Of a stretch of DNA of 64,000 nt, positions 53,685-64,000 are shown in pieces. Position 1 is the first letter of the stretch; each line of letters opens with the position of its first letter. A program made the position numbers and the translations under genes. This stretch comes from Cytophagales bacterium (GTDB taxonomy: Bacteria; Pseudomonadota; Gammaproteobacteria; Burkholderiales; Burkholderiaceae_C): NCBI GenBank assembly GCA_030054145.1, contig JASGCK010000006.1, positions 62,001-126,000 on the forward strand, written 5' to 3'. The notes beneath the pieces were generated by a model that saw only the letters and a list, made by a program, of their open reading frames with translations, was not told where the DNA came from and ran no database searches.

Positions 53685-54577
53685 ATGAACAAAATTGGTT
53701 TCACTATTTCCGTCTTGCTGTTGGCCTTGGGTTTTGGCACGACTTGCATTTTTGTCGTCGATCAACGCCAGTTTGCGGTGGTCTATACCTTGGCTGAAAT
53801 CAAGGAGGTCATCTCCGAGCCAGGTCTCAATTTCAAATTGCCGCCGCCGCTTCAATCGGTTACGTTTATTGATAAGCGCATTTTGACGCTGGACAGCCCC
53901 GAAACCCGCGCCATTCAAACGGCAGAGAAGAAAAACTTGGTGGTCGATTGGCTGATGAAATGGCGCGTGAAAGATGCGAAGCAATTTATCCGCAACAACA
54001 ACGGCGCGAACGTGGGTACGGCAGAAGCACGGCTGGGGCCCTTGGTGCAAGCCGCTTTGAACGAAGAAGTAACCAAGCGCACCGTCAAAGATGTGCTCTC
54101 TACCGACCGCGAAAAAATTGTGCAGGGCGTAAAAACTCGGCTTGCAGATGATGCGCAAACTTTTGGCATCGAAATTGTGGATGTCCGCATTAAGCGCGTG
54201 GATTTTCCTGCGTCCGTTGCCGACTCGGTATACAGCCGCATGGTCTCGGAACGCAAACAAGAGGCTAACCGCCTTCGCTCTACGGGCGCAGCTGAAGGCG
54301 AGCGCATTCGCGCGGATGCCGATAAAAAACGCGAAATCGTTTTGGCAACAGCCTACAAAGACGCGCAAATCGTCAAAGGGCAGGGCGATGCAAAATCTGC
54401 GGCTATTTTTGCCGAAGCCTTTGGGCGTGATCCTCAGTTTGCTTCTTTTTACCGAAGCCTTGAAGCTTATAAAACAACCTTTGCCAAAAAGAGCGACGTG
54501 ATGGTGATGGATCCATCGAGCGACTTTTTTAAGGCGATGCGTAGCGCTAATACGGGCGGTGGCAGCGGCGGCAAAAA

Positions 54578-54581
<4 letters not shown>
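53685..54581 (+). CDS. hflC: FtsH protease modulator HflC
   Basis: A 298-residue SPFH protein. An N-terminal anchor (IGFTISVLLLALGFGTTCIFVV) and the band-7 domain with RQFAVVYTLAEIKEVI match HflC. It partners HflK around FtsH. It ends in a Gly-rich tail, and its stop overlaps the hisZ ATG by ATGA. The small DUF2065 gene often found between hflC and hisZ is absent. Confidence 0.96.
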
Positions 54582-57126
<2,545 letters not shown>

Positions 57127-57166
57127 CTTCATCCTCACCTATTCATTTATCACTCGAAAGCACCCC

Positions 57167-57691
57167 ATGCTCACTGAAGACGGCAAACATCTCTACGTGT
57201 CACACGACGAATATCAAAATTTGATCGAAAAACTCGCGATCAAAATCCATCAATCAGGTTGGAAATTCGACACCATCTTGTGCCTCGCTCGTGGCGGTAT
57301 GCGCCCTGGTGATTTGCTCTCTCGCATTTTTGATAAGCCGCTTGCCATCATGTCCACCAGCTCGTACCGCGCCGAAGCGGGCACGCTGCAAGGCAACTTG
57401 GATATTGCCCGCTACATCACCACACCCAAAGGCGAAATCGCAGGAAAGGTGCTGTTGGTTGACGATCTTGCCGACACAGGTCATACGCTCAAAGCCGTGG
57501 TGAACTTGCTCAAAAATAATTACGCACCGATTACCGAGTTGCGCACGGCGGTGATCTGGACTAAAGGCGTATCCAGTTTTCAGTGTGAATACTCCGTGGA
57601 ACATCTGCCAACTAATCCTTGGATTCACCAGCCGTTTGAAAGCTACGACACCACGCGGCCTGAGCAATTGATTGAAAAGTGGAAGGTTTGA
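57167..57691 (+). CDS. Purine-type phosphoribosyltransferase
   Basis: A 174-residue type I phosphoribosyltransferase. The PRPP loop is VLLVDDLADTGHTLKAVV near residues 102-119, and LCLARGGMRPGDLLSRI is the PPi-loop region. It resembles the Gpt/Hpt-like enzymes that follow purA in Burkholderiales; the exact base (hypoxanthine, guanine or xanthine) cannot be told. ATG 57167, 40 bp after purA, so the two purine genes are likely co-transcribed. Confidence 0.88.
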   Translation: MLTEDGKHLYVSHDEYQNLIEKLAIKIHQSGWKFDTILCLARGGMRPGDLLSRIFDKPLAIMSTSSYRAEAGTLQGNLDIARYITTPKGEIAGKVLLVDDLADTGHTLKAVVNLLKNNYAPITELRTAVIWTKGVSSFQCEYSVEHLPTNPWIHQPFESYDTTRPEQLIEKWKV

Positions 57692-57706
57692 GGCTGGGCG
57701 TTTAAC

Positions 57707-58906
57707 ATGAACTCGACGCAGATCATTCACCACAAGTACACGCCGCCCGCAGGCTTCAATGCCCCGCAAGCGCCTATTTATAAGGCTTCCACAGTTATTT
57801 TTGAAAGCGTGTCTGCCATGCGGCAGCGCGATTGGCAAAACAAAGACGGCTACACCTATGGCTTGCATGGTACGCCGACCACGTTCACGCTAGAGGCTAA
57901 GCTGGCAAGCTTAGAGGGCGGTCAGCATTGTTTGCTCACGCCCAGTGGGCTGGCATCGATTGCTTGTGTCAATTTGGCGCTCTTGACGCACGGTGACGAG
58001 GTGCTGATTCCTAGCAATTGCTATGGTCCCAATTTGGCGATGGCAAAAAATGAATTGACGCGCTATGGCATCACGCATCAGTTGTATGACGCGATGAATC
58101 CTGCTGATTTGGCGGCAAAGCTATCCGCTCGATCTAAGTTGGTTTGGCTAGAAGCCCCAGGCTCGGTCACGATGGAATTCCCTGATCTGGTCGCGCTGGT
58201 TCGCATCTGCCAAGAGCGAGGCGTCATGACGGCACTGGACAATACATGGGGCGCGGGTCTTGCCTTTCACGCTTTTGCGTTGCCAACCGAGGGCAAACCG
58301 TGCGGCGTGGACATCACGATTCATGCATTAACAAAGTATCCAAGCGGTAGTGCCAATTTATTGATGGGCTCGGTCATCACAAAGGATGCGGCAATTTTCC
58401 ACACCATTCGGCGCTGTCATATGCACTTTGGTTGGGGCGTGGCGGCGAATGATGTGGAGGCCGTGTTGGTGGGGCTTCACACGCTACCGCTGCGTTATGC
58501 TGCGCAAGACCAAGTGGCTCGGTCCTTGGCGAGCTATTTGCAAACACGCTGCGAGATCGCGCAAGTATTACATCCTGCGCTTGAGGGCGGTTTGGGGCAC
58601 GCGGCATGGGCAAGCATTTGCGCCAATCAAGCTGCTGGTATTTTTAGCGTGATCTTTAAACCTGAGTTCACGCAGGCGCAGGTCGATCGCTTTTGTGAGT
58701 CACTCCAACTCTTCAAGCTGGGCTACAGCTGGGCGGGCCCCATGAGTTTGGTTGTGCCCTATCAGCTAGAGGCGATGCGCCCCGAGTGGCCAACTGGCGT
58801 GGCACGCGGCGCATTGGTTCGGTTGTGTATTGGGCTGGAAAGCGTTACAGATTTGCAAGCAGATCTTGCGCAAGCGCTGCAAACACTGGGTGCGAATGCG
58901 CGTTGA
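57707..58906 (+). CDS. metC: Cystathionine beta-lyase-like PLP enzyme
   Basis: A 399-residue Cys/Met-metabolism PLP enzyme. The PLP lysine is in HALTKYPSGSANLLMGSV (near residue 210), and CLLTPSGLASIA and LEAPGSVTMEFPD are further family blocks. It most likely cleaves cystathionine to homocysteine, pyruvate and ammonia; gamma-lyase or synthase activity cannot be excluded. It lies 15 bp after the phosphoribosyltransferase. Its last 62 bp overlap the end of mnmH on the other strand. Confidence 0.87.
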   Translation: MNSTQIIHHKYTPPAGFNAPQAPIYKASTVIFESVSAMRQRDWQNKDGYTYGLHGTPTTFTLEAKLASLEGGQHCLLTPSGLASIACVNLALLTHGDEVLIPSNCYGPNLAMAKNELTRYGITHQLYDAMNPADLAAKLSARSKLVWLEAPGSVTMEFPDLVALVRICQERGVMTALDNTWGAGLAFHAFALPTEGKPCGVDITIHALTKYPSGSANLLMGSVITKDAAIFHTIRRCHMHFGWGVAANDVEAVLVGLHTLPLRYAAQDQVARSLASYLQTRCEIAQVLHPALEGGLGHAAWASICANQAAGIFSVIFKPEFTQAQVDRFCESLQLFKLGYSWAGPMSLVVPYQLEAMRPEWPTGVARGALVRLCIGLESVTDLQADLAQALQTLGANAR

Positions 58907-59903
58907 GTGCATAGACTTTTGCTGACTCGTAGTGCGTAAAGTTGCGCTGCATCGAGCTTAAATAACTGGGGTCGTAGTGGTAGGTGAGTAGGTCTTCGAC
59001 GACCGCATTCATTTGCCCAGCGTATGCTTGTTGCTGCCAAGCTTCTACGACCGAGCGACCACGCAGCGGCACGAGCACATCTAAGCGTTTGCAAAAAAAC
59101 TCAGCGTCTTTAACAAAGTAATCGTAGTCCTCCAAGAGCAGAGCGACTCTGGCTTGCAGTGGCAAATCAAGCCGCAAGCACCGCCCCGCACGGATGGCTG
59201 AGATTAAGCATTCTGGAATGCTGACGTTGCCAACTTTTTTACTTTCACTTTCAACAAACACGGGGCGAGCGGGGTCGAATGTTTTGAGCGCTTGCCAAAT
59301 CCGCATATCGTATTGTTTTTGACTAGGCTGCACCTGGCCAGGCACAAGCCCAAGCACCGAGCTTCTGTGGTTTGCCAAGTCCTCTAAATCGAGTACCTGC
59401 GCGCCTTGCGCTTGTAATGCATGCAGCAGCCTTGTTTTGCCAGAGCCTGTGGGCGCACAAACCACGCGGTAATCAAACTGCGTGGCAAGCCGATCTAAAT
59501 CCTTTAGCATCTCAGCGCGAAAGGCTTTGTAGCCGCCTTCAATCAAATGCACGTCAAAGCCAATTTGCCCAAGAATCAGCGCGAGAGAGCCGCTACGTTT
59601 GCCGCCGCGCCAGCAATAGATGAGCGGCTTCCAATTTTTGTCCTTGTCTTGGCAATGCGCAAGGATGTGATTTGAGACATTGCGTGCCACTAACGCGCCG
59701 CCAATTTTTCGCGCTTCAAAGGCGCTCTCTTGCTTGTAGATGGTGCCGACTCTGGCGCGTTCTTCGTCGTTCAATGATGGCCAATTGCGTGCGTCGGGTA
59801 GCCGATCTAAGGCATACTCAGAAGGGCTCCGCGCATCAATCACGGCACTGTACGAAGCCATGCTGGATAAGGCTTCCAAGGCTGTAATGGTTGTCAAACT
59901 CAT
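58845..59903 (-). CDS. mnmH: tRNA 2-selenouridine/geranyl-2-thiouridine synthase
   Basis: A 352-residue SelU/MnmH. The N-terminal rhodanese domain has Cys97 in LIYCWRGGKRSGS, the same position as the E. coli active-site Cys. A P-loop domain (CAPTGSGKTRLLHAL) follows. It replaces sulfur by selenium at the wobble uridine of tRNAs for Lys, Glu and Gln, through a geranyl intermediate. It needs selenophosphate from SelD, which is not in the window. The start is ATG at 59901-59903. Confidence 0.93.
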   Translation of the reverse strand: MSLTTITALEALSSMASYSAVIDARSPSEYALDRLPDARNWPSLNDEERARVGTIYKQESAFEARKIGGALVARNVSNHILAHCQDKDKNWKPLIYCWRGGKRSGSLALILGQIGFDVHLIEGGYKAFRAEMLKDLDRLATQFDYRVVCAPTGSGKTRLLHALQAQGAQVLDLEDLANHRSSVLGLVPGQVQPSQKQYDMRIWQALKTFDPARPVFVESESKKVGNVSIPECLISAIRAGRCLRLDLPLQARVALLLEDYDYFVKDAEFFCKRLDVLVPLRGRSVVEAWQQQAYAGQMNAVVEDLLTYHYDPSYLSSMQRNFTHYESAKVYALNAHSHPVFAALAQDLLANL

Positions 59904-59913
59904 GCGCTCAAAC

Positions 59914-60555
59914 TCATTTCAATAACTTCATCAATTCAGGCCACACGTTTGCCAACATCGTGGGATGCGCCGCTGCCACGGGGTGAATGCCATCGGCTTG
60001 AAACAGTTCGCGGGCGTTGGGTGCATCAGCGACGCCTTTTAAGAAGAAGGGAACCAGTGCTGTTCGATTCGACTGGGCGATATGCTGGAAGACTGCGGCA
60101 AACTCCTTGGCATAAGCCCGTCCAAAATTGGGCGGCATTTGCATCCCGAGTAACAGCACCTTGGCACCTGCTTTTTGGGAAAGCCGTACCATCTCGCTCA
60201 AGTTCTTTTCGGTTTGCGGCATTGCAAGCCCGCGTAGCGCATCGTTTGCGCCTAGTTCGATGATGACAACCTTGGGCGCTTGCGCGCGCAGCAGGGCTGG
60301 CAAGCGCGAGAGCCCGCCCGATGTGGTCTCGCCGCTGATGCTAGCGTTGCTGATTTGCGCATTGATTTTTTCGGCCGCTAATTTTTGTGCGAGCAAGTGA
60401 ACCCAGCCTGTACTGCGTGGTAATCCATACTCGGCGCTCAGTGAATCACCTACAACAAGCACCTTAACAGGTGATGCGGCAAGCGCAGCGGCGCTGGCTA
60501 CACCTAGAATCAAGCTACTTACCAAGCGTAGCCAACCGAGTTTAAAAATAGTCAT
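59914..60555 (-). CDS. tesA: GDSL-type esterase/lysophospholipase (TesA-like)
   Basis: A 213-residue SGNH hydrolase with a signal peptide (LVSSLILGVASAAALA). Block I VLVVGDSLSAEYG holds the nucleophile, block III GANDALRG the oxyanion Asn, and block V DGIHP the Asp/His pair. It acts in the periplasm on thioesters, lysophospholipids or aryl esters. The ATG at 60553-60555 shares bases with the divergent ybbA ATG at 60554-60556 (CATG), so each 5' region lies inside the other gene. Confidence 0.92.
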   Translation of the reverse strand: MTIFKLGWLRLVSSLILGVASAAALAASPVKVLVVGDSLSAEYGLPRSTGWVHLLAQKLAAEKINAQISNASISGETTSGGLSRLPALLRAQAPKVVIIELGANDALRGLAMPQTEKNLSEMVRLSQKAGAKVLLLGMQMPPNFGRAYAKEFAAVFQHIAQSNRTALVPFFLKGVADAPNARELFQADGIHPVAAAHPTMLANVWPELMKLLK

Positions 60556-61222
60556 GTCTAGCAGCATTATTCAAGTTTCTCATATCGTTAAATCTGTGAC
60601 CGACTCAAGCGGCACGCTCACAATTTTGCGTGATGTTTCGTTCGCACTAGCAGCGGGCGAGCGGGCGGCCATTGTGGGAGCTTCTGGGTCGGGCAAAAGC
60701 ACCTTGCTCTCCATTGTCGCGGGTTTGGATACGCCAACCAGCGGACGCGTTGAAATAGCTGGGATTGATTTTTTTGCTTTGGATGAAGACGGACGTGCCG
60801 CGCTACGCGCTAAGCAAATGGGATTCGTCTTTCAAAGCTTCCAGTTGTTGCCGCATATGACGGCGCTTGAGAACGTGATGCTGCCGCTAGAGTTGCGCGG
60901 TGACGCGGATGCAAAAACAGCCGCCATTGCCATGCTTGGCCGCGTTGGGCTGGGCGAGCGGCTCGGTCACTATCCCAAAGTGCTCAGCGGCGGCGAGCAG
61001 CAGCGCGTGGCGTTGGCAAGAGCTTTCGTCGTGCGGCCTGCGATTCTTTTAGCGGATGAACCCACGGGCAGCCTAGATCACACCACAGGTCAGCAGGTGA
61101 TGGACTTGATGTTTGAGCTCAACCGCGAGCGCGGCACGGCGCTGCTTTTAGTGACGCATGATGCCAAAATTGCCGCGTCGTGCAGCAGGCAATGGGTGAT
61201 GGATGCGGGGGCATTGAAATAA
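60554..61222 (+). CDS. ybbA: ABC transporter ATPase, YbbA/LolD-like
   Basis: A 222-residue ATPase. Walker [11 protein letters not shown]-loop [21 protein letters not shown], signature [14 protein letters not shown] and Walker [13 protein letters not shown] are complete. The MacB/LolD/YbbA subgroup works with an FtsX-like permease. Divergence from tesA is the classic tesA-ybbA arrangement, but the ybbP permease that should follow is missing; rlmB comes next, 23 bp later. A permease elsewhere may serve it. Confidence 0.9.
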   Translation: MSSSIIQVSHIVKSVTDSSGTLTILRDVSFALAAGERAAIVGASGSGKSTLLSIVAGLDTPTSGRVEIAGIDFFALDEDGRAALRAKQMGFVFQSFQLLPHMTALENVMLPLELRGDADAKTAAIAMLGRVGLGERLGHYPKVLSGGEQQRVALARAFVVRPAILLADEPTGSLDHTTGQQVMDLMFELNRERGTALLLVTHDAKIAASCSRQWVMDAGALK

Positions 61223-61245
61223 AGAAGTTGCGATAATCAAGCGAT

Positions 61246-62001
61246 ATGTCCGCCCCCACCAAAATTCTGTATGGTTTTCACGCCCTTGGCGTTAGGCTCA
61301 AAACCGCGCCCACATCTGTTTTAGAAATTTACTTCGATAGCTCGCGCCGCGATGCACGTATGCGCGAGTTCATCCATAAAGCCAAAGAGCTGGGCGTTCG
61401 CCTGATTGAAGCGGATAGCGCAAGGCTCGTCAGTATTGGCGGAAGCCTTGGCCATCAAGGCGTGGTGGCTCGCGTGACGGAAGTCAAACCGATTCATTCG
61501 TTAGATGACTTGCTCGATTCTTTGACCGAGCCGCCACTACTGTTGGTGCTCGATAGCGTGACCGATCCGCACAACTTGGGCGCGTGCTTGCGCGTGGCCG
61601 ATGGCGCGGGCGTTCACGCGGTGATCGCGCCTAAAGATCACGCGGTGGGCATTAACGCGACAGTTGCCAAGGTCGCCAGCGGCGCTGCTGAAACCGTTCC
61701 GTATTTGATGGTGACGAATCTGGCGCGAACATTGGGCGAGCTAAAAGAGCGCAACATTTGGTGTATTGGCACCAGTGACGACGCGCCCAAAAGCGTTTAT
61801 CAAATGGATTTTCGCGTGCCCACGGCGCTGGTGCTGGGCGCAGAGGGCGCGGGGATGCGCCAGCTCACACGCAAGTCGTGCGACGAGCTGGTTCATATTC
61901 CAATGCGCGGGGCGGTCGAGAGTTTGAATGTGTCGGTTGCATCGGGCGTTTGTTTATACGAAGCGCTACGGCAGCGGACCATCAACATTCGTTCAGCTTG
62001 A
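61246..62001 (+). CDS. rlmB: 23S rRNA 2'-O-methyltransferase RlmB (SpoU family)
   Basis: A 251-residue SPOUT methyltransferase. An N-terminal substrate-binding domain (YGFHALGVRLK, LGHQGVVARV) precedes the knotted catalytic domain with LDSVTDPHNLGACLRVADGAGV, GAEGAGMRQLTRKSCD and MRGAVESLNVSVASG. It methylates Gm2251 of 23S rRNA. ATG 61246. It ends the ybbA transcription unit. Confidence 0.95.
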   Translation: MSAPTKILYGFHALGVRLKTAPTSVLEIYFDSSRRDARMREFIHKAKELGVRLIEADSARLVSIGGSLGHQGVVARVTEVKPIHSLDDLLDSLTEPPLLLVLDSVTDPHNLGACLRVADGAGVHAVIAPKDHAVGINATVAKVASGAAETVPYLMVTNLARTLGELKERNIWCIGTSDDAPKSVYQMDFRVPTALVLGAEGAGMRQLTRKSCDELVHIPMRGAVESLNVSVASGVCLYEALRQRTINIRSA

Positions 62002-62034
62002 GCATGCCCTAGGCTTTTTTTTAAAGGAGTCAAA

Positions 62035-62376
62035 ATGAAATTCCAATCAACCCTAGCTTTGTTGGGCGCAGCCCTACTGGCTGTGGCTTGCACGCAAGAG
62101 CAGCAAAATAAATTGGGGCGCGAAGTGCAAAACTGGACGGGTACGAATGGTGTGCTCGAAGTCTATGCAGGCGATAAAGTGGTGCGCCGTTTTTTGAAGA
62201 TTGACAAGCTCAGTACCGCCTTGGGCACGGACGATAGCAAGGCGCGTCCGTATCGCTATGGTTACGGCATTTTGGATGAAAATTTAAATTTCCAAGCCGA
62301 TGCGGGTGAGAAGAAGGTCTATTTTGAAATCAGCGATTACGCGACGAACTACATCTTTTTTGAAAATCCACGTTGA
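62035..62376 (+). CDS. Small lipoprotein of unknown function
   Basis: A 113-residue protein with a lipoprotein signal: MKFQSTLALLGAALLAVAC, lipobox VAC at Cys19. The mature part has NWTGTNGVLEVYAGDKVVRRF and ends KVYFEISDYATNYIFFENPR, suggesting a small beta-rich domain. I do not recognise the family. RBS AAAGGAGT stands 5 bp before the ATG. A longer dispersed repeat follows the stop directly. Confidence 0.8.
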   Translation: MKFQSTLALLGAALLAVACTQEQQNKLGREVQNWTGTNGVLEVYAGDKVVRRFLKIDKLSTALGTDDSKARPYRYGYGILDENLNFQADAGEKKVYFEISDYATNYIFFENPR

Positions 62377-62377
62377 T

Positions 62378-62462
62378 CGGTCATCCCCGCATCTGCTCAT
62401 CCGCGCAAGGGCGGGGATCCACAGCACATGAACATGGATTCCTGCCTTCCTGGGAATGACGG
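62378..62462. repeat. Longer copy of the hairpin element between the lipoprotein gene and lpxH
   Basis: Begins GGTCATCCCCGC and pairs CCCCGC with GCGGGG (about 62384-62417) as a first hairpin. A second half, GATTCCTGCCTTCCTGGGAA (62437-62456), ends in TGACGG. Outer GTCAT/ATGAC are terminal inverted repeats. It lies between two convergent stops and could serve as a bidirectional terminator. Confidence 0.75.
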
Positions 62463-63215
62463 TTAAAGCGCGAGACGTTGCAATCCCATTGTGGTGAGTC
62501 GCAGCACTTCTAGCCGCTTGGGGCTTGCGCTGGCATCCCAGTCACTGAGCACATGACGCTGGCCATGACCTAATGGATGCGTGGCAGCTTGATGCGTATG
62601 TCCATGAATCATCACATCGCAGCCGTGGGTGTTTAGCCACTCTAGCGCCAGCGCCTCATTTATATCGGCGTAGTGAGTCACCGCGCCATGCTGGGCTTGG
62701 CTTTGCGCACGTATTTGCCGTGCTATGTTTTTTCGCTCTTCCAGTGGCTTGGCTAAAAATTCAGCTTGCCACTCGGGCGCACGCACCAGCTCGCGAAAAC
62801 GCATATAGGACACATCGTTCGAGCACAGCGCGTCACCATGTGTGAGCAAATAGGATGTGCCATTGAAATCTAGGCGCGTGGGATCAGCTAGTAAGGTTGC
62901 GCTGCTGCGCTCGGCTAAATCAGCACCCATGAGGAAATCGCGATTGCCGTGCATGATAAATAGCTCGCACGGCTTGCCGCCTTTCACCCCTTTAGCGCGT
63001 TGCCGCATGACGGCTGCGCAAAGTGCCACAAACGGGTCTTCGTCATCGTCGCCAACCCACACCTCAAACCAATCGCCCAAAATAAAAATGGCATCTGCCT
63101 GTTGCTCAGGAGATGCCATGTAATCAAACCACGCCTTGGCTGTTGCTGGCTCTGCGACTTGCAAGTGCAAGTCGGAGATGAAGTCAATCGTTTGCCAAGC
63201 CGAGGCGTCAATCAT
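62463..63215 (-). CDS. lpxH: UDP-2,3-diacylglucosamine diphosphatase
   Basis: A 250-residue metallophosphoesterase from the ATG at 63213-63215 (MIDASAWQTIDFISDLHL). Metal motifs are DLHL, GDWFE, GNRDF, THGD and HGHTH. It cleaves UDP-diacylglucosamine to lipid X in lipid A synthesis at the inner membrane. The frame stays open for 101 codons upstream, but that part is antisense to the cyclophilin gene and is not LpxH-like. It follows the cyclophilin gene, 19 bp apart. Confidence 0.95.
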   Translation of the reverse strand: MIDASAWQTIDFISDLHLQVAEPATAKAWFDYMASPEQQADAIFILGDWFEVWVGDDDEDPFVALCAAVMRQRAKGVKGGKPCELFIMHGNRDFLMGADLAERSSATLLADPTRLDFNGTSYLLTHGDALCSNDVSYMRFRELVRAPEWQAEFLAKPLEERKNIARQIRAQSQAQHGAVTHYADINEALALEWLNTHGCDVMIHGHTHQAATHPLGHGQRHVLSDWDASASPKRLEVLRLTTMGLQRLAL

Positions 63216-63234
63216 GTCAAGTGACGCAGCGCTT

Positions 63235-63840
63235 TTAAAGGACAACGGCTTTGGTGACCAAGATGTTGTCGCGCGGCACGTCGCCGTGTCCACCTTTGTT
63301 GCCCGTGGCGACTTTAGAGATTTTGTCCACAACTTCTGTTCCGCTAACCACTTTGCCAAACACGGCATAACCCCAGCCGTCTTGCGTAGGCGCACGGAAG
63401 TTGAGGAAGTCGTTTTTTGCACCGTTAATAAAGAACTGTGCGCTAGCTGAATGCGGCGCGGATGTGCGAGCCATTGCGACGGTGTATTTGTCGTTTTTGA
63501 GACCGTTGTCGGCTTCATTGGTGATCGTTGCGCGGGTGGGCTTTTGATTCATCTGGACATCAAAGCCGCCACCTTGAATCATGAAACCATCAATCACGCG
63601 GTGAAAAATCGTGCCATCGTAATGACCGTCTTTAACGTATTGAACAAAATTTTCAACGGTCTTAGGTGCTTTTTCTGCGTCTAGTTCAAGCGTGATCACG
63701 CCGTAGTTTTGGATGTGGAATTCGATTTTTTTCATTTTGGATTTTCCTTTAGCAGAGGAGAGTGATGAAACTTGTGCGGTAGCCGTGAGGCTAAGCGCAA
63801 GTAGGGTGGATGAGAGAAATTGTTTGCGTGTAATGGTCAT
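63235..63840 (-). CDS. ppiB: Cyclophilin-type peptidyl-prolyl isomerase with optional signal peptide
   Basis: Two starts are credible. The ATG at 63838-63840 gives 201 residues with a Sec-like signal ([20 protein letters not shown]); the ATG at 63733-63735 gives 166 residues ([12 protein letters not shown]), exactly PpiB size, with AAAGGA 9-10 bp upstream. The cyclophilin core has [31 protein letters not shown] and [12 protein letters not shown]. It isomerises X-Pro bonds. The upstream gene's stop overlaps the long start by ATGA, which favours translation of the long form too. The layout resembles a fusion of the ppiA signal region with ppiB. Confidence 0.92.
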   Translation of the reverse strand: MTITRKQFLSSTLLALSLTATAQVSSLSSAKGKSKMKKIEFHIQNYGVITLELDAEKAPKTVENFVQYVKDGHYDGTIFHRVIDGFMIQGGGFDVQMNQKPTRATITNEADNGLKNDKYTVAMARTSAPHSASAQFFINGAKNDFLNFRAPTQDGWGYAVFGKVVSGTEVVDKISKVATGNKGGHGDVPRDNILVTKAVVL

Positions 63841-64000
63841 GATGATGCAATGATGCCCTCAAAAAATACTTTCCATTGATTGTTGAGCTGTAGCCAGTAT
63901 TGGCGTTTGGTGACGGGTCGCTTTGTGCCTGGCTGGATTTCATCATAAGTTACCACCATAACCGCTGGGTTTTTACCCCCAGCCTCTGGTCGCCAGATCA
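63837..64000 (-). CDS. C-terminal part of an unidentified protein, truncated by the window edge
   Basis: About 53 codons read [20 protein letters not shown], then [19 protein letters not shown] and IIASS with TGA at 63837-63839. The reading is protein-like, but I cannot assign a family. The stop overlaps the long cyclophilin start by 4 bp, so the two are probably one transcription unit. In related genomes a TPR protein often precedes ppiA; that match is not visible here. Confidence 0.5.
   Translation of the reverse strand, partial: IWRPEAGGKNPAVMVVTYDEIQPGTKRPVTKRQYWLQLNNQWKVFFEGIIASS

Noticed and set aside
63216-63518. N-terminal 101-codon extension of lpxH
   Set aside because: This stretch is antisense/out-of-frame sequence of the cyclophilin gene; LpxH homologues start at the MIDASAW methionine or close to it.

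Overview
The window looks like a chromosome segment of a betaproteobacterium of the order Burkholderiales, most like Comamonadaceae and relatives. This rests on gene order and protein type, not on a database search. The cues are: the hfq-hflX-hflK-hflC-hisZ-purA string; smc-zipA-ligA; ftsH-folP-glmM; a zapB-like/zapA pair followed by a 6S RNA-like locus; homodimeric E1 (aceE) with lipoyl-bearing E2 and E3; several Bug/TctC tricarboxylate-type receptors; and a proteasome homologue (BPH type) known from betaproteobacteria. Base composition is moderate in the core genes. It falls sharply in a few accessory genes (32.2-33.5 kb, 40.4-41.6 kb).

Layout. 0-4 kb: tail of an ABC-transporter ATPase, a Mpo1-like membrane protein, ychF, and rimM/rpsP without trmD-rplS, then a GNAT acetyltransferase and folD. 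4-7.2 kb: a FixJ-type response regulator and a large PAS histidine kinase. 7.3-14.1 kb: the pyruvate dehydrogenase operon aceE-aceF-BPH-lpdA, with a proteasome-like peptidase between E2 and E3. 14.1-19.1 kb: a scrap-yard accessory region. It has a FitA-like antitoxin with a beheaded VapC toxin, an IS1202-like insertion sequence with a 17-bp target duplication, a frameshifted nucleotidyltransferase remnant, an intact stand-alone HsdR-N-type nuclease gene and an RTX fragment, and it ends at a solitary gcvH. 19.4-22.3 kb: two alpha/beta hydrolases and a Bug receptor.

22.3-32.1 kb is the most striking region. Eleven same-strand coding units are packed with almost no gaps: vapB, vapC, a DUF433 gene, a toxin remnant, dapC, an MmeI-like fused restriction-methyltransferase, dapD, an AAA ATPase, a DUF4276 (TOPRIM-like) protein, an unknown protein and dapE. 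Defence-type and toxin-antitoxin genes are therefore threaded through the succinylase branch of diaminopimelate/lysine synthesis. 32.2-33.5 kb holds two orphan accessory genes, an AT-rich uracil-DNA-glycosylase-fold-like protein and a four-repeat 'beta-flower' protein.

33.5-64 kb is mostly housekeeping. It runs: smc, zipA, ligA, a TPR-methyltransferase, a tctCBA transporter, ftsH-folP-glmM, a TauE/SafE permease, 6S RNA, zapA and a zapB-like gene, hfq to purA, a phosphoribosyltransferase, a Cys/Met PLP lyase, mnmH, tesA/ybbA, rlmB, a small lipoprotein, lpxH, and a cyclophilin with two credible starts.

Three families of short dispersed repeats run through the window. The first, with core TTCGGGCTGAGCCTGTCGAA, sits in frame inside aceF, smc, ligA and the end of the MmeI-like gene. 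The second is a hairpin-ended ATTCCCGCC...GGGAATGAC element, in two longer and two short forms. The third is a GGGGTCTGACCCC palindrome. Several have visibly lengthened linkers or rewritten protein ends. No tRNA, rRNA, CRISPR array or prophage was seen.
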